Assembly: GCA_003551665.1 (NCBI GenBank)
Contig: PUNE01000079.1
Location: forward strand, 1-64,000
DNA: 64,000 bases
Origin: Halobacteroidaceae bacterium
GTDB lineage: Bacteria; Bacillota; Halanaerobiia; B1SED10-174
Direction of reading: 5' to 3'
Position numbers and translations under genes: made by a program. A model generated the notes under the pieces. That model saw only the letters and a program-made list of their open reading frames with translations. It was not told the DNA's origin and ran no database searches. Shown here piece by piece: positions 44,200-53,216 of this stretch. The stretch's first letter is position 1; each line of letters opens with the position of its first letter.

Positions 44200-44232
44200 A
44201 AATCCGCAACATGATTATCATATCTACCAAAA

Positions 44233-44261
44233 AGTATACCACACCCTGGGAGTGAATGCAA
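44233..44261 (-). promoter_or_regulatory. sigma-A-type promoter of the rimP-nusA-infB operon
   Basis: On the reverse strand TTGCAT (44261-44256), a 17-base spacer and TATACT (44238-44233), just after the polC stop. Confidence 0.75.
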
Positions 44262-44273
44262 GAATTATACCTC

Positions 44274-47200
44274 TCAGAAAAGGGATAACTGGTTTTTGGC
44301 AGGTAAACCTTTTAAAACACTGAATTGAACCATTGCTTCCACAACATTTTTATTAGCCTGGGTTCTGGCAATAAAATCCTCTATAGAGGAAAATTTCTTT
44401 TTCTCCCGAGCCTTTACTATCCTCTCCGCGCAGTTCTGACCCAGGTGGGGTATGGAAGTCAGGGGGGGCAAGACTCTTCCATCTTTCAAAAGGAACTTGT
44501 GCGAGTGTGATTTGTAAAGGTCAACGTTTAAAAACTCAACTCCCCTGAGCATTGCTTCCTGGAGAATCTCCAGGAGAGTCAATGTGGATTTTTCCTTGGG
44601 GGTGGCTTCTCTACCCTTTTCCTTGATTCGTTCCTGATAACGCTTGATATAATCCAGCCCTTCCTGCACATATTTGATCTCGAACTCTCCACCCTTGGTC
44701 GAGAGGTAGGTGGCATAAAAGGCAGAGGGATAATGAACCTTGAAAAAGGCAATTCTGTATGACATCAGCACATAAGCTGCTGCGTGAGCCTTGGGAAACA
44801 TGTACCTGATTTTCTTACAGGATTCGATATACCAGTCGGGGACCCCCTGATCCTTCAGCAATTCTTCTTCATCCGGAGTCATCCCTTTCCCCTTCCGAAC
44901 CTTTTCCATTATGGGAAAAGCTTTTTCAGGCTCAACTCCCCAGCGGATCAGGTCATTTAAAATATCATCTCGGGTAGAAATAACCTGTTTCAGGGAAACT
45001 TCTCCTGAAGAAATTAAATCTTGAGCATTATTCCTCCAGATATTCTCCCCGTGAGACAGGCCACTGATACGGATCAACTCGCTCATGGTTTGGGGTTTTG
45101 TTTCCTCCAGCATTCCCCGAACAAAGGGGGTTCCATATTCCGGAACACCAAGAGAACCCACCCCCGTGCTTATTTCCCCTTCTTTAATCTGAAGGGCCTC
45201 AATCCCCGAAAAAATACTCATGGTGGGAGGGTCATTAAAGGGAATATCCTTCACTTTAACCCCGGTAAGTTCTTCCAGTTGTTTCAATGCCGTAGGATCA
45301 TCGTGACCCAGCAGGTCCAGTTTCAAAAGTCTGCTGCTAATAGACCGATAATCAAAGTGGGTGGTTTGAACACCAACTGAACTATCATTGGCCGGGTATT
45401 GAATTGGAGTAAATTCATGAATATCCTTGTCCTCCGGTAATACCATTAGGCCACCCGGGTGCTGTCCTGTTGTCCGTCTCACTCCACTGCAACCATTAAT
45501 CAGGCGCTCAACCTGGGCCCGGTTGGCCTTGATATTGTTTTCTTCCAGGTACCCGCGGACCATTCCATATGCGGTCCGAGAGGCAATTGTGGAAATTGTT
45601 CCTGCCCGGAAAACATTATCTTTCCCAAAAATTTCTTCGGTATGAGCGTGAATTTTATTTTGAATCTCCCCGGCAAAATTAAGGTCAATATCGGGAACCT
45701 TTTCCCCTCGGAAACCCAGGAAGACCTCAAATGGAATATCAAAACCATCCCTGATAAGACCTTCACCGCATTTCGGGCATTCTTTTTCTGGCAGGTCCAG
45801 CCCACAATCTATACCTTCCTCCGGCTCAAACTCCGTGAAAAAACAGCCGGGACAGCGATAATGAGCGGGAAGAGGGTTTATCTCCGTAATATCGCAGAGG
45901 AAAGCCACGAATGAAGAACCTACTGAACCCCGTGACCCCACGAGATAGCCGATTTCCAGTGATTTTCCCACAAGGGTCTGGGAAATTGCATAAATCGGGG
46001 CAAAACCCTGACCGATAATGCTGTTCAGTTCCTTGTCAATTCTCTTTTTAACCAGGTCTGGTAGTTTTTTCCCGTACAGTTCTTTTGCTTTTTCCAGAGT
46101 CCTATTTTTTACCCGGTCCTCTGCTCCAGGGACATGGGGAGGAAAAAGCCCATCGGGAACCGGAGCCAGATCTAAAATTTCCCTTTCCAGGGCACGGGGA
46201 TTATCAATGACCAGTTCCCGGGCCTTATCTTCCCCAAGGAAAGCAAATTCTTTCATCATTTCCTCGGTTGTTAAAAGATGGGCTGCACCATTCTCCTGGC
46301 GGTTTCCTTTCTGATGGAGGAGAACCTCCCGGAAAACCCCTTCTTCTTTTTCCAGGTAATGGGCATCAGAAATTGCAATTGCCCTCTTCCCCATTTTATC
46401 GGCAAGCTTAACCAGGTTTTTGGTTATGGTTCGGGCAATTTCCAAATCCTCTACCGGGGAATTTTCCACGAGGTACGTGGGGGAAAGAATTTCAATACAG
46501 TCAAACCTTTTGCCGATTTTCTCCAGGTCAGCATTTTCTCCCCCAGCCAGAAGTTGACCATAAAGAGGCCCCTCCAGGCAGCCACTCCCCAGGATAATGC
46601 CTTCTCGGTTTTTTTCAATCCACTCCCAGGGAATACAGGGATAGCGGTGAAAATAATCCAGGTGCGATTTGCTTACAAGACGGTAAAGATTGAAAAGGCC
46701 TTTTTTATCCTTTGCCCAGAGAGTGTTGTGCTCGGTAAATTTTAAAAACCAGGGAATCTCGCAAGCCAGATCTTTAAGCTGTTTTAACTCCCTGATCTCA
46801 CGGGCTTCAAGTTTGCTGCAAAAAATCTCCCAGAGTCGATATGTAGCCTGGGCATCAGCAAGTGCACGGTGGTGGTTTTCCAGTCGAACATTAAATTTCT
46901 TGGTCAGAGCCCCAAGACTGTGCCCTCGCAGGTCTGGATTGATGGCCTTGGAAAGATTCAGGGTATCTAAATAACCCCTGTCCAGAGGCAAAGGCTTGCC
47001 TGTTTTTTCCCCCCAGAACCTGAGAAAACCTATATCAAAACCTGCATTATGGGCCACAAGGATGGCTCCATCAATAAAATCAATAAACTCCGGCCACACT
47101 TCATCAAGGGGGCGGGCCTTTTCCAGTTCTTCAGGTTCAATACCCGTCAAATCAATTATTTCCTTAGAGGGAGTTTTCTCGGGCCTGACCAGCTCCTGGA

Positions 47201-48452
47201 ATTCACGGGTAGAACCCTTTTCAACCCGGACAGCCCCGAACTCAATTATTTCATGCTGCCAGGGGCTGAGTCCGGTTGTTTCGATATCCAGAAATACAAG
47301 GGGATATTCATTCCAGTAACCTTTTTCATCACCAGAATAAATTACTTCCAATTCTGGGATGGTGTGGGTTTCCAACCCAAGGACCAGTTTCAAACCTTCT
47401 CGCTGGAAAATTTCGTGGGCAGTGGGAAAAGCCTGAACTACACCATGATCTGTTATTGCAGCCCCACGATGTCCCCATCTTTTGATGGTTTCTGCAAGTT
47501 GCTCAATATCTATTACTGAATCCATATCACTCATTTTGGTATGCAGGTGAAATTCCAATCTTTTTTCTGGAGAGTTATCCTCCCGGTAAATGGGGGTAAC
47601 CTCCAGGATATCATCTGCAAAAATAACCTTTTCCCCGCTAAAATTATCATACTGCAATTGCCCCCGGAATTTATACCAGGAACCCTTTTTTAATTCATTC
47701 TCAAGGTTGAAAACTTTAACAGTCAAAGCGGCAGAGCCATCAGTAATATTTAAAACCTGGATGTTTCCCCCGCGGTTGGACTGGTGGACAGCGTGGGAAA
47801 AAACCTGTCCTTCAACAACAAAAACTCCCTCCCCGCTATCTAAAACACTGGTTAAAGGTTGGGGAGCCTCTGGTAATAAGCGTCCTTTTATGACCCGATG
47901 GTTTTTTTTCTCTGGCTTTTTCCTGGTTTCTTTTTTCGGAACCCTGGCCGGAACCTTTTTTTTCTGCTTGATTTTTATTTTTTCCGGCAGGCCGTTCTGG
48001 GAAAACTTCTGGGAAATTATCTTATCCAGGTTTTTTTCTTTAAGAAAGTCTACCATGGTTTTGCTCGGGAGAGAAAGCTCTATCTCTCCTCCCTGTTCTT
48101 CAATTTCCATATTTTCCAGACAGCTCCGAAATTGGGGATAGCGAGATTTAATCTCCCGTAAAACATCCTCCATCCTCTGCCCTGCTATTTTCTCCCACGG
48201 TTCATAAAAAAGCTTAAATTCTGCCAGTCCTTTCAGACTGCCCCGCAGGATTTCCTCCAAACCTTCCAGGTCCTTTTCCCTAACATCAGGTGCAATAGAG
48301 ATAAAAAGGCTGCAGTTTTTTTCTTGGTCAATCTCTACCCGGTTAATTACAATTTTCCCTTTCAGGTCAGAGGAACACTGGCTGTTCAATAACCGCAAAA
48401 ACTGATTGTTGGCTTTAGGTTTAATTATTACCCGCTCTATACTTTTTGCCAT
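44274..48452 (-). CDS. polC: DNA polymerase III alpha subunit, PolC type
   Basis: 1392 residues, normal for PolC. Order: N-terminal region (1-190); OB domain (about 208-288, VEGQVFSHAVHQSNRGGNIQVL); PHP domain from about 300, split around the proofreading exonuclease (D389 and E391 in VFLDIETTGLS, later HNAGFDIGFLRF); zinc-binding CPGC...CPKC; polymerase core (RGSVGSSFVAFL, VPDIDLNF); C-terminal QLSLF, a beta-clamp-binding motif. It is the replicative polymerase of low-GC Gram-positives. Its start overlaps the mgtC-type gene by 16 bases. Confidence 0.98.
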   Translation of the reverse strand: MAKSIERVIIKPKANNQFLRLLNSQCSSDLKGKIVINRVEIDQEKNCSLFISIAPDVREKDLEGLEEILRGSLKGLAEFKLFYEPWEKIAGQRMEDVLREIKSRYPQFRSCLENMEIEEQGGEIELSLPSKTMVDFLKEKNLDKIISQKFSQNGLPEKIKIKQKKKVPARVPKKETRKKPEKKNHRVIKGRLLPEAPQPLTSVLDSGEGVFVVEGQVFSHAVHQSNRGGNIQVLNITDGSAALTVKVFNLENELKKGSWYKFRGQLQYDNFSGEKVIFADDILEVTPIYREDNSPEKRLEFHLHTKMSDMDSVIDIEQLAETIKRWGHRGAAITDHGVVQAFPTAHEIFQREGLKLVLGLETHTIPELEVIYSGDEKGYWNEYPLVFLDIETTGLSPWQHEIIEFGAVRVEKGSTREFQELVRPEKTPSKEIIDLTGIEPEELEKARPLDEVWPEFIDFIDGAILVAHNAGFDIGFLRFWGEKTGKPLPLDRGYLDTLNLSKAINPDLRGHSLGALTKKFNVRLENHHRALADAQATYRLWEIFCSKLEAREIRELKQLKDLACEIPWFLKFTEHNTLWAKDKKGLFNLYRLVSKSHLDYFHRYPCIPWEWIEKNREGIILGSGCLEGPLYGQLLAGGENADLEKIGKRFDCIEILSPTYLVENSPVEDLEIARTITKNLVKLADKMGKRAIAISDAHYLEKEEGVFREVLLHQKGNRQENGAAHLLTTEEMMKEFAFLGEDKARELVIDNPRALEREILDLAPVPDGLFPPHVPGAEDRVKNRTLEKAKELYGKKLPDLVKKRIDKELNSIIGQGFAPIYAISQTLVGKSLEIGYLVGSRGSVGSSFVAFLCDITEINPLPAHYRCPGCFFTEFEPEEGIDCGLDLPEKECPKCGEGLIRDGFDIPFEVFLGFRGEKVPDIDLNFAGEIQNKIHAHTEEIFGKDNVFRAGTISTIASRTAYGMVRGYLEENNIKANRAQVERLINGCSGVRRTTGQHPGGLMVLPEDKDIHEFTPIQYPANDSSVGVQTTHFDYRSISSRLLKLDLLGHDDPTALKQLEELTGVKVKDIPFNDPPTMSIFSGIEALQIKEGEISTGVGSLGVPEYGTPFVRGMLEETKPQTMSELIRISGLSHGENIWRNNAQDLISSGEVSLKQVISTRDDILNDLIRWGVEPEKAFPIMEKVRKGKGMTPDEEELLKDQGVPDWYIESCKKIRYMFPKAHAAAYVLMSYRIAFFKVHYPSAFYATYLSTKGGEFEIKYVQEGLDYIKRYQERIKEKGREATPKEKSTLTLLEILQEAMLRGVEFLNVDLYKSHSHKFLLKDGRVLPPLTSIPHLGQNCAERIVKAREKKKFSSIEDFIARTQANKNVVEAMVQFSVLKGLPAKNQLSLF

Positions 48453-49102
48453 TCGACCTGCCGCACCCCTTTTACTTGAGCAAGTTTTTGAGTCAATTGA
48501 TTCCGATCAACCCTGGTGGGGATTTCAACCCGCATTATAATTTCCAGTTCTGCGTCAATTCGGTCATATTCCATCCTTACATTGGCAATATTTACACCCA
48601 TTTCCCCGAATACTGAACCAAGGCTTCCCAGAAGGCCGGGGATATCTTTAACCCGGAATCTTACCTCGCTGAATTTGGACTTGGCAGCGGCAAAAAACTC
48701 CAGTTTGGATAAAAACCACAGGCTCAAAAAAACCAGAATTGCGGTTACAATGCTCCCAAAATAGAGCCCTGCACCTATACCCAGTCCAATACCCGCAACA
48801 GCCCATAGGGAAGCCGCAGTCGTCAGTCCCTTAACGCTAACCCCTTCACGAATTATTGTACCGGCACCCAAAAAGCCAATTCCACTGACTACCTGGGCGG
48901 CTATACGTCCGGGGTCAGAAGCATCTCCAAATACATGGTGCATATTTTGCGAGATTATCATGATCAGGGCTGAACCAACACAAACCAGGATGTGGGTCCG
49001 GAAACCTGCAGGACGTTCATGTATCTCTCTCTCCCACCCGATCAGCCCACTTAAAACTGCAGCGATAACAAGCCTTAAGATAATTTCTTCCGGAGTAATC
49101 AA
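48437..49102 (-). CDS. MgtC/SapB family membrane protein
   Basis: 221 residues. The N-terminal MgtC domain reads LRLVIAAVLSGLIGWEREIHERPAGFRTHILVCVGSALIMI, with about four to five helices. A C-terminal cytoplasmic ACT-like domain (RFRVKDIPGLLGSLGSVFGEMGVNIANVRME) follows, as in YhiD/SapB relatives. The function is not settled (magnesium or phosphate homeostasis in other species). It is inserted between proS and polC and overlaps both by a few bases. Confidence 0.92.
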   Translation of the reverse strand: MITPEEIILRLVIAAVLSGLIGWEREIHERPAGFRTHILVCVGSALIMIISQNMHHVFGDASDPGRIAAQVVSGIGFLGAGTIIREGVSVKGLTTAASLWAVAGIGLGIGAGLYFGSIVTAILVFLSLWFLSKLEFFAAAKSKFSEVRFRVKDIPGLLGSLGSVFGEMGVNIANVRMEYDRIDAELEIIMRVEIPTRVDRNQLTQKLAQVKGVRQVEWQKV

Positions 49103-50799
49103 ATACTTTCCTCCTCTCCCAGGTAATCCTGGACCCAGGTTAGCAGTTGGCTTTTCTCCAGCAGGTAATCTTCATTGTTATAGCGATCTCTGATCTCCAG
49201 TTGGCCTGTTTCCAGGTATTTCCTACCAACAGTTATGCGCAAAGGAATTCCTAAAAGGTCAGCTTCATTGAATTTTACCCCAGGCCTTTCAGGGCGGTCA
49301 TCCCAGATAATTTCCACACCTGCTTTTTTCAATTCCTCATATATTTTCTCAGATTCTTCATTTACTTTTTCGTCTTTTCCCAGGGTCAGGAGAATTACCT
49401 GGTAGGGTGCAATTGGTAGGGGCCATTTAATACCATTTTCATCATGGTTCTGCTCAATGGCCGCTGCAACTGTCCTGGTAACGCCAATTCCATAACACCC
49501 CATAATCATGGGAAAGGCCTTCCCGTTTTCATCCAGGTAATGGGCATTCATGGATTCACTGTACTTGGTTCCCAGTTTGAAAATGTGCCCAACCTCGATA
49601 CCCCTTATTTCTTCCAGAGTTCCCTCACACCTAGGACAGCCCTCTCCATGCCTGGCACTGCGAATATCACCTATCATATCAGGGGAAAAATCCTCTCCCG
49701 GGATAATTCCCTGGACGTGGTAATCGACCCGGTTGGCTCCTGCAACCCCCCATTCCATCTCCATCACCAGTTCATCCGCAACAACTTTCAGGCCATGGTC
49801 TCCCTGAGGACCCAGAAAACCTGCAGGCAAATTTTTATATCCTTCCTCTGCAAGGTGGAGATGGGGATCCCCCAGAAGAGCCATCAGTTTATTTTCATTT
49901 AACTGGTCTGAACCCCTGACTATCGCTAGGTAATAATCCTTTTCACCCCGGTATAAGAGGCTTTTGAAAAGGTATTCTCCAGGCAGGTCCATTGTTTTCT
50001 CCAGACCCTCAATTGTTGTAACACCAGGTGTATATATTTCCTCTTTCTCCGGAGGGGCAATTTTTTCCTCCTGTTTTGAAACTTTACTCTGGGCTTTTTC
50101 CACATTGGCAGCATAACCACATGAATCACAGAATAAAACACTGTCTTCGCCAGTTTCCGCCAGGACCATGAATTCGTGGGAGTCGGTTCCTCCCATGGGC
50201 CCCGTATCAGCCTCAACTACACGGTAGTCCAGCCCACAGCGCTGAAAAATGCTGCAGTAGGCTTTATGCATATCCTGATAAGTAGCATCCAGGGATTCCC
50301 AGTTTGCATGAAAGCTATAAGCATCCTTCATGGAAAATTCCTTGGCCCGCAGGAGGCCAAATCGGGGCCGAATTTCGTCCCTGACCTTGGTCTGGATCTG
50401 GTAAAAATTCTGGGGAAGGTCTTTATAGGATTTCAACTCGTACCGAATTAAATCCGTCATTACCTCCTCGTGGGTTGGGCCAATACAGTATTCCCTGTCC
50501 CTGCGGTCTTTCAGCTTAACCATGAGATCACCCATCTCGTCCCACCTCCCCGATTCCTTCCAGAGCTCGGCGGGATGGAGCAGAGGAAGGTGGACCTCCT
50601 GAGCACCGGCTTTCTCCAGTTCTTCCCTGATAATCTGTTCAACCCTCCGGACCACACGATAACCAAGGGGTAAAAAGGAATAGATCCCCGCGGCCACCCG
50701 GCGGATCATTCCGGCTCGTAATAAAAGTTCGTGGCTCGGAGTTTCCGCTTCCGTCGGTTTTTCCTTTAAAGTAGGGATATAAATTTGAGACATTTTCAT
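49099..50799 (-). CDS. proS: prolyl-tRNA synthetase
   Basis: 566 residues, the bacterial form with the editing (INS) domain between class II motifs 2 and 3. Visible segments: SHELLLRAGMIRRVAAGIYSFLPLGYRV (motif 1), RDEIRPRFGLLRAKEFSMKDAYSFH (motif 2), GCYGIGVTRTVAAAIEQNHDE (motif 3) and a C-terminal anticodon-binding domain. It is controlled by the T-box leader at 50821-51026. Confidence 0.98.
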   Translation of the reverse strand: MKMSQIYIPTLKEKPTEAETPSHELLLRAGMIRRVAAGIYSFLPLGYRVVRRVEQIIREELEKAGAQEVHLPLLHPAELWKESGRWDEMGDLMVKLKDRRDREYCIGPTHEEVMTDLIRYELKSYKDLPQNFYQIQTKVRDEIRPRFGLLRAKEFSMKDAYSFHANWESLDATYQDMHKAYCSIFQRCGLDYRVVEADTGPMGGTDSHEFMVLAETGEDSVLFCDSCGYAANVEKAQSKVSKQEEKIAPPEKEEIYTPGVTTIEGLEKTMDLPGEYLFKSLLYRGEKDYYLAIVRGSDQLNENKLMALLGDPHLHLAEEGYKNLPAGFLGPQGDHGLKVVADELVMEMEWGVAGANRVDYHVQGIIPGEDFSPDMIGDIRSARHGEGCPRCEGTLEEIRGIEVGHIFKLGTKYSESMNAHYLDENGKAFPMIMGCYGIGVTRTVAAAIEQNHDENGIKWPLPIAPYQVILLTLGKDEKVNEESEKIYEELKKAGVEIIWDDRPERPGVKFNEADLLGIPLRITVGRKYLETGQLEIRDRYNNEDYLLEKSQLLTWVQDYLGEEESI

Positions 50800-50820
50800 G
50801 GTTATCTTCCTTTCCTGAAT

Positions 50821-51026
50821 AAAAATAACCTCTCATCCAGCTAGGGACGAGAGGTTTTTTACCACCCGCGGTACCACCCTGATTTCCCATCAAGGGACAC
50901 TCGTTCACCTGCAATCCCTGGAGACGGGTTCAACCGGGGAAAGACAGCCTCGCACCAACCGACTGTTCTCTGCAACTCTTCCTTCCGACCTAATATTTCT
51001 CCTGCAGACACGTGATTTAAATTGTT
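50821..51026 (-). promoter_or_regulatory. T-box riboswitch leader of proS
   Basis: On the reverse strand the T-box core AGGGTGGTACCGCGGG (50880-50865) precedes a terminator helix (AACCTCTC 50827-50834 with GAGAGGTT 50849-50856) followed by ATTTTTATT. Upstream is a GTTGGTGCGAGG segment typical of the stem I distal loop. It senses uncharged tRNA-Pro. A CCC at 50928-50926 is a possible specifier codon, not proven. The leader is about 205 bases, which is compact for this class. Confidence 0.93.
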
Positions 51027-51031
51027 ATAGT

Positions 51032-51061
51032 ATTTTAGCAGGAAAAGTGGCTCCCTGTCAA
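51032..51061 (-). promoter_or_regulatory. sigma-A-type promoter of the proS T-box transcript
   Basis: On the reverse strand a perfect TTGACA (51061-51056), an 18-base spacer and TAAAAT (51037-51032). The -35 overlaps the ispG stop region. Confidence 0.7.
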
Positions 51062-52110
51062 CCGGGGAATTCCCTGATTTTTTCCAGGAAAACCTCAATA
51101 AGCTTATCAGCGGGGTAAGTTCCCAGGGGTTTGCCCCGGGCAAAAATTACCCCGTATCCCTTACCTCCTGCCAGGCCAAGGTCTGCTTCTTTTGCCTCTC
51201 CGGGGCCATTTACTGGACACCCCATTACGGCAATATTTAGATCTTTCCTTATTCCTTCAGTCGCTTTTTCTATTGCTTTTACCATCTCTTCCAGTTCTAT
51301 TTCACAGCGACCGCAGGTAGGACAGGAGTAAATGTTAAGGCCCCTGCGGCGAAGGCCAAGGGCTCTTAATAAATCCCAGGCTGCTTTTACCTCCTCCACA
51401 GGATCCTCGGTCAGAGAAATCCTGATGGTATCGCCAATTCCCTCCAGTAAAAGGGGAGCAAGTGCGGCAACAGAATTAACAAGACCCCGTCGGAGGGTTC
51501 CTGCCTCAGTCAACCCCAGGTGAATGGGATAGGGGAATATACTCGCAATACTCCTGTTGGCAGAAATGGTTTCCAGAACATTAGTTGATTTTAACGACAA
51601 TTTAATGTTAAAAAAACCTCTTTCTTCGAAAAAACGAACATACTCTTCCATGGTTGCAACCAGTGCCTCTGAACCTGGCGAACCAAATTTTTTAATTTTT
51701 TCCTGGGGTAACGACCCGCTGTTAACCCCGATCCGGATGGGGATATCTTTCTCTCCGGCAGCCTTAATAATGGCCTCAACCCTATCCAGGGAACCAATAT
51801 TGCCGGGGTTAATCCGAACTCCGTGAACTCCCGCCTCAATTGCCCCTAACGCCAGCCGATAATCAAAATGGATGTCGGCGATAATGGGAACCGGACTGTT
51901 TTTTAATATTTCCGGCAAAGCCTGCAGGGCTTCTTTATCGGGAACAGCAACACGGACCAGTTCACAACCGTTTTGGGCAAGACGGGAAATCTGGTTGCCG
52001 GTTTTTTCTATATCAGTAGTCTTTGTGCTGGTCATGGACTGGACGACAACTGGAGCTCCTCCACCAACCTGAACTCCACCAACAAAAACCGCTCTGGTTT
52101 TCTTTTCCAA
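51058..52110 (-). CDS. ispG: 4-hydroxy-3-methylbut-2-en-1-yl diphosphate synthase (flavodoxin/ferredoxin)
   Basis: 350 residues. VVVQSMTSTKTTDIEKT at the N terminus, ADIHFDYRLALGAIEAGVHGVRINPGNIG in the TIM barrel, and the Fe-S cysteines YSCPTCGRC plus MGCPVNGPGEA are IspG signatures. It performs the sixth step of the MEP isoprenoid pathway. With dxr two genes upstream it puts two MEP genes in one run. The TTG start follows GAGGTGG. Confidence 0.97.
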   Translation of the reverse strand: MEKKTRAVFVGGVQVGGGAPVVVQSMTSTKTTDIEKTGNQISRLAQNGCELVRVAVPDKEALQALPEILKNSPVPIIADIHFDYRLALGAIEAGVHGVRINPGNIGSLDRVEAIIKAAGEKDIPIRIGVNSGSLPQEKIKKFGSPGSEALVATMEEYVRFFEERGFFNIKLSLKSTNVLETISANRSIASIFPYPIHLGLTEAGTLRRGLVNSVAALAPLLLEGIGDTIRISLTEDPVEEVKAAWDLLRALGLRRRGLNIYSCPTCGRCEIELEEMVKAIEKATEGIRKDLNIAVMGCPVNGPGEAKEADLGLAGGKGYGVIFARGKPLGTYPADKLIEVFLEKIREFPG

Positions 52111-52120
52111 TCAGACCACC

Positions 52121-53215
52121 TCAAAAAATCTGGGTCAGGTCTCGGATAATAATAACCCCAATCAAAAGAAGTAAAAAGACAAACCCGATAAAATGGACCA
52201 GCCCTTCTTTTTCCGGGTCAAGACTCTTGCGTCTGACCATTTCGATAATAATAAAAACCAGTCGACCACCGTCAAGGGCGGGGAAGGGAAACAGGTTAAT
52301 TATCCCCAGGTTGATGCTGATAAAAGCGACAAAAGTAAGCAGGTAATACATGCCTATGTCCGCCGCCTCTCTAACCATCTGGGCAATAAGAACCGGTCCC
52401 CCGATATCTGCAGGAGCCTGTCCTGTGATCATCTCCCGCAGGGCAACGAAAAGGGCACCAATTACTTGAAAGGTCTGCAGGGTTCCCATCCCCAGAGCTC
52501 GCAGAGGCGAAAGACGCTCTCGGACAGCATCCTGGTATATTCCAATTGCTCCCCTTCCATCTTCCTGTTCCTGGGGTGTAATTGCAACGGTAAAAACCTC
52601 ATCCCGTCGTTCGATACTGAATTGCATTTCCTGCCCGGGGGACTGGTTAATCATACTGACCATATTTTCCCATTTTTCGACAGGTTCTCCTTCAATGGCC
52701 ACTATTCTATCTCCCGCCCTGAGCCCCGCCTCAGCTGCAGGAGTTCCGGGAATTACGTCGCCAATATCCGTTGTTTCTGCTGGGGCCACGGGAAGACCAA
52801 AGAACATGAAAACAGAAGCAAAAAGCAGTGCTGCCAGGAAAAAATTCATTATGGGACCCATGGCAACTACTATAAACCTCATCCAGGCAGGTTTCTGGTA
52901 AAAACAACGCCCTGCCTCCCTGGCCTTCCTATATTCCTCGCTTTCTTTACCTTCTTCTTCGGGCATTTCACCTGCCATTTTGCAAAAACCACCCAGGGGA
53001 AAGGCCCGCAGGGAATATCTGGTTTCTCCCCTTTTCCTTGAAAACAGGGCCGGACCGAATCCCAGGGCAAACTCCTCGACAAGGATGCCGCTTTTTTTGG
53101 CAGCCAGAAAATGGCCCATCTCATGGAAAAAGATAAGAACCCCAATTACAATAATAAAAGTAATGACTGTCTGTAAAAATGAAAATGCTCCCAGAAAAGC
53201 CAGGATAGCTTCCAT
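52121..53215 (-). CDS. rseP: RIP metalloprotease RseP (site-2 protease)
   Basis: About 364 residues from ATG at 53215, chosen for GGAGG at 9 bases upstream. The zinc motif is HEMGH (H31, E32, H35) and the third ligand region is NLFPFPALDGGRL near the C terminus. A PDZ domain (about 150-225) lies between the membrane segments. It cleaves membrane-bound anti-sigma factors or signal-peptide remnants. It lies 1 base after the dxr stop. Confidence 0.96.
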   Translation of the reverse strand: MEAILAFLGAFSFLQTVITFIIVIGVLIFFHEMGHFLAAKKSGILVEEFALGFGPALFSRKRGETRYSLRAFPLGGFCKMAGEMPEEEGKESEEYRKAREAGRCFYQKPAWMRFIVVAMGPIMNFFLAALLFASVFMFFGLPVAPAETTDIGDVIPGTPAAEAGLRAGDRIVAIEGEPVEKWENMVSMINQSPGQEMQFSIERRDEVFTVAITPQEQEDGRGAIGIYQDAVRERLSPLRALGMGTLQTFQVIGALFVALREMITGQAPADIGGPVLIAQMVREAADIGMYYLLTFVAFISINLGIINLFPFPALDGGRLVFIIIEMVRRKSLDPEKEGLVHFIGFVFLLLLIGVIIIRDLTQIF

Positions 53216-53216
53216 C

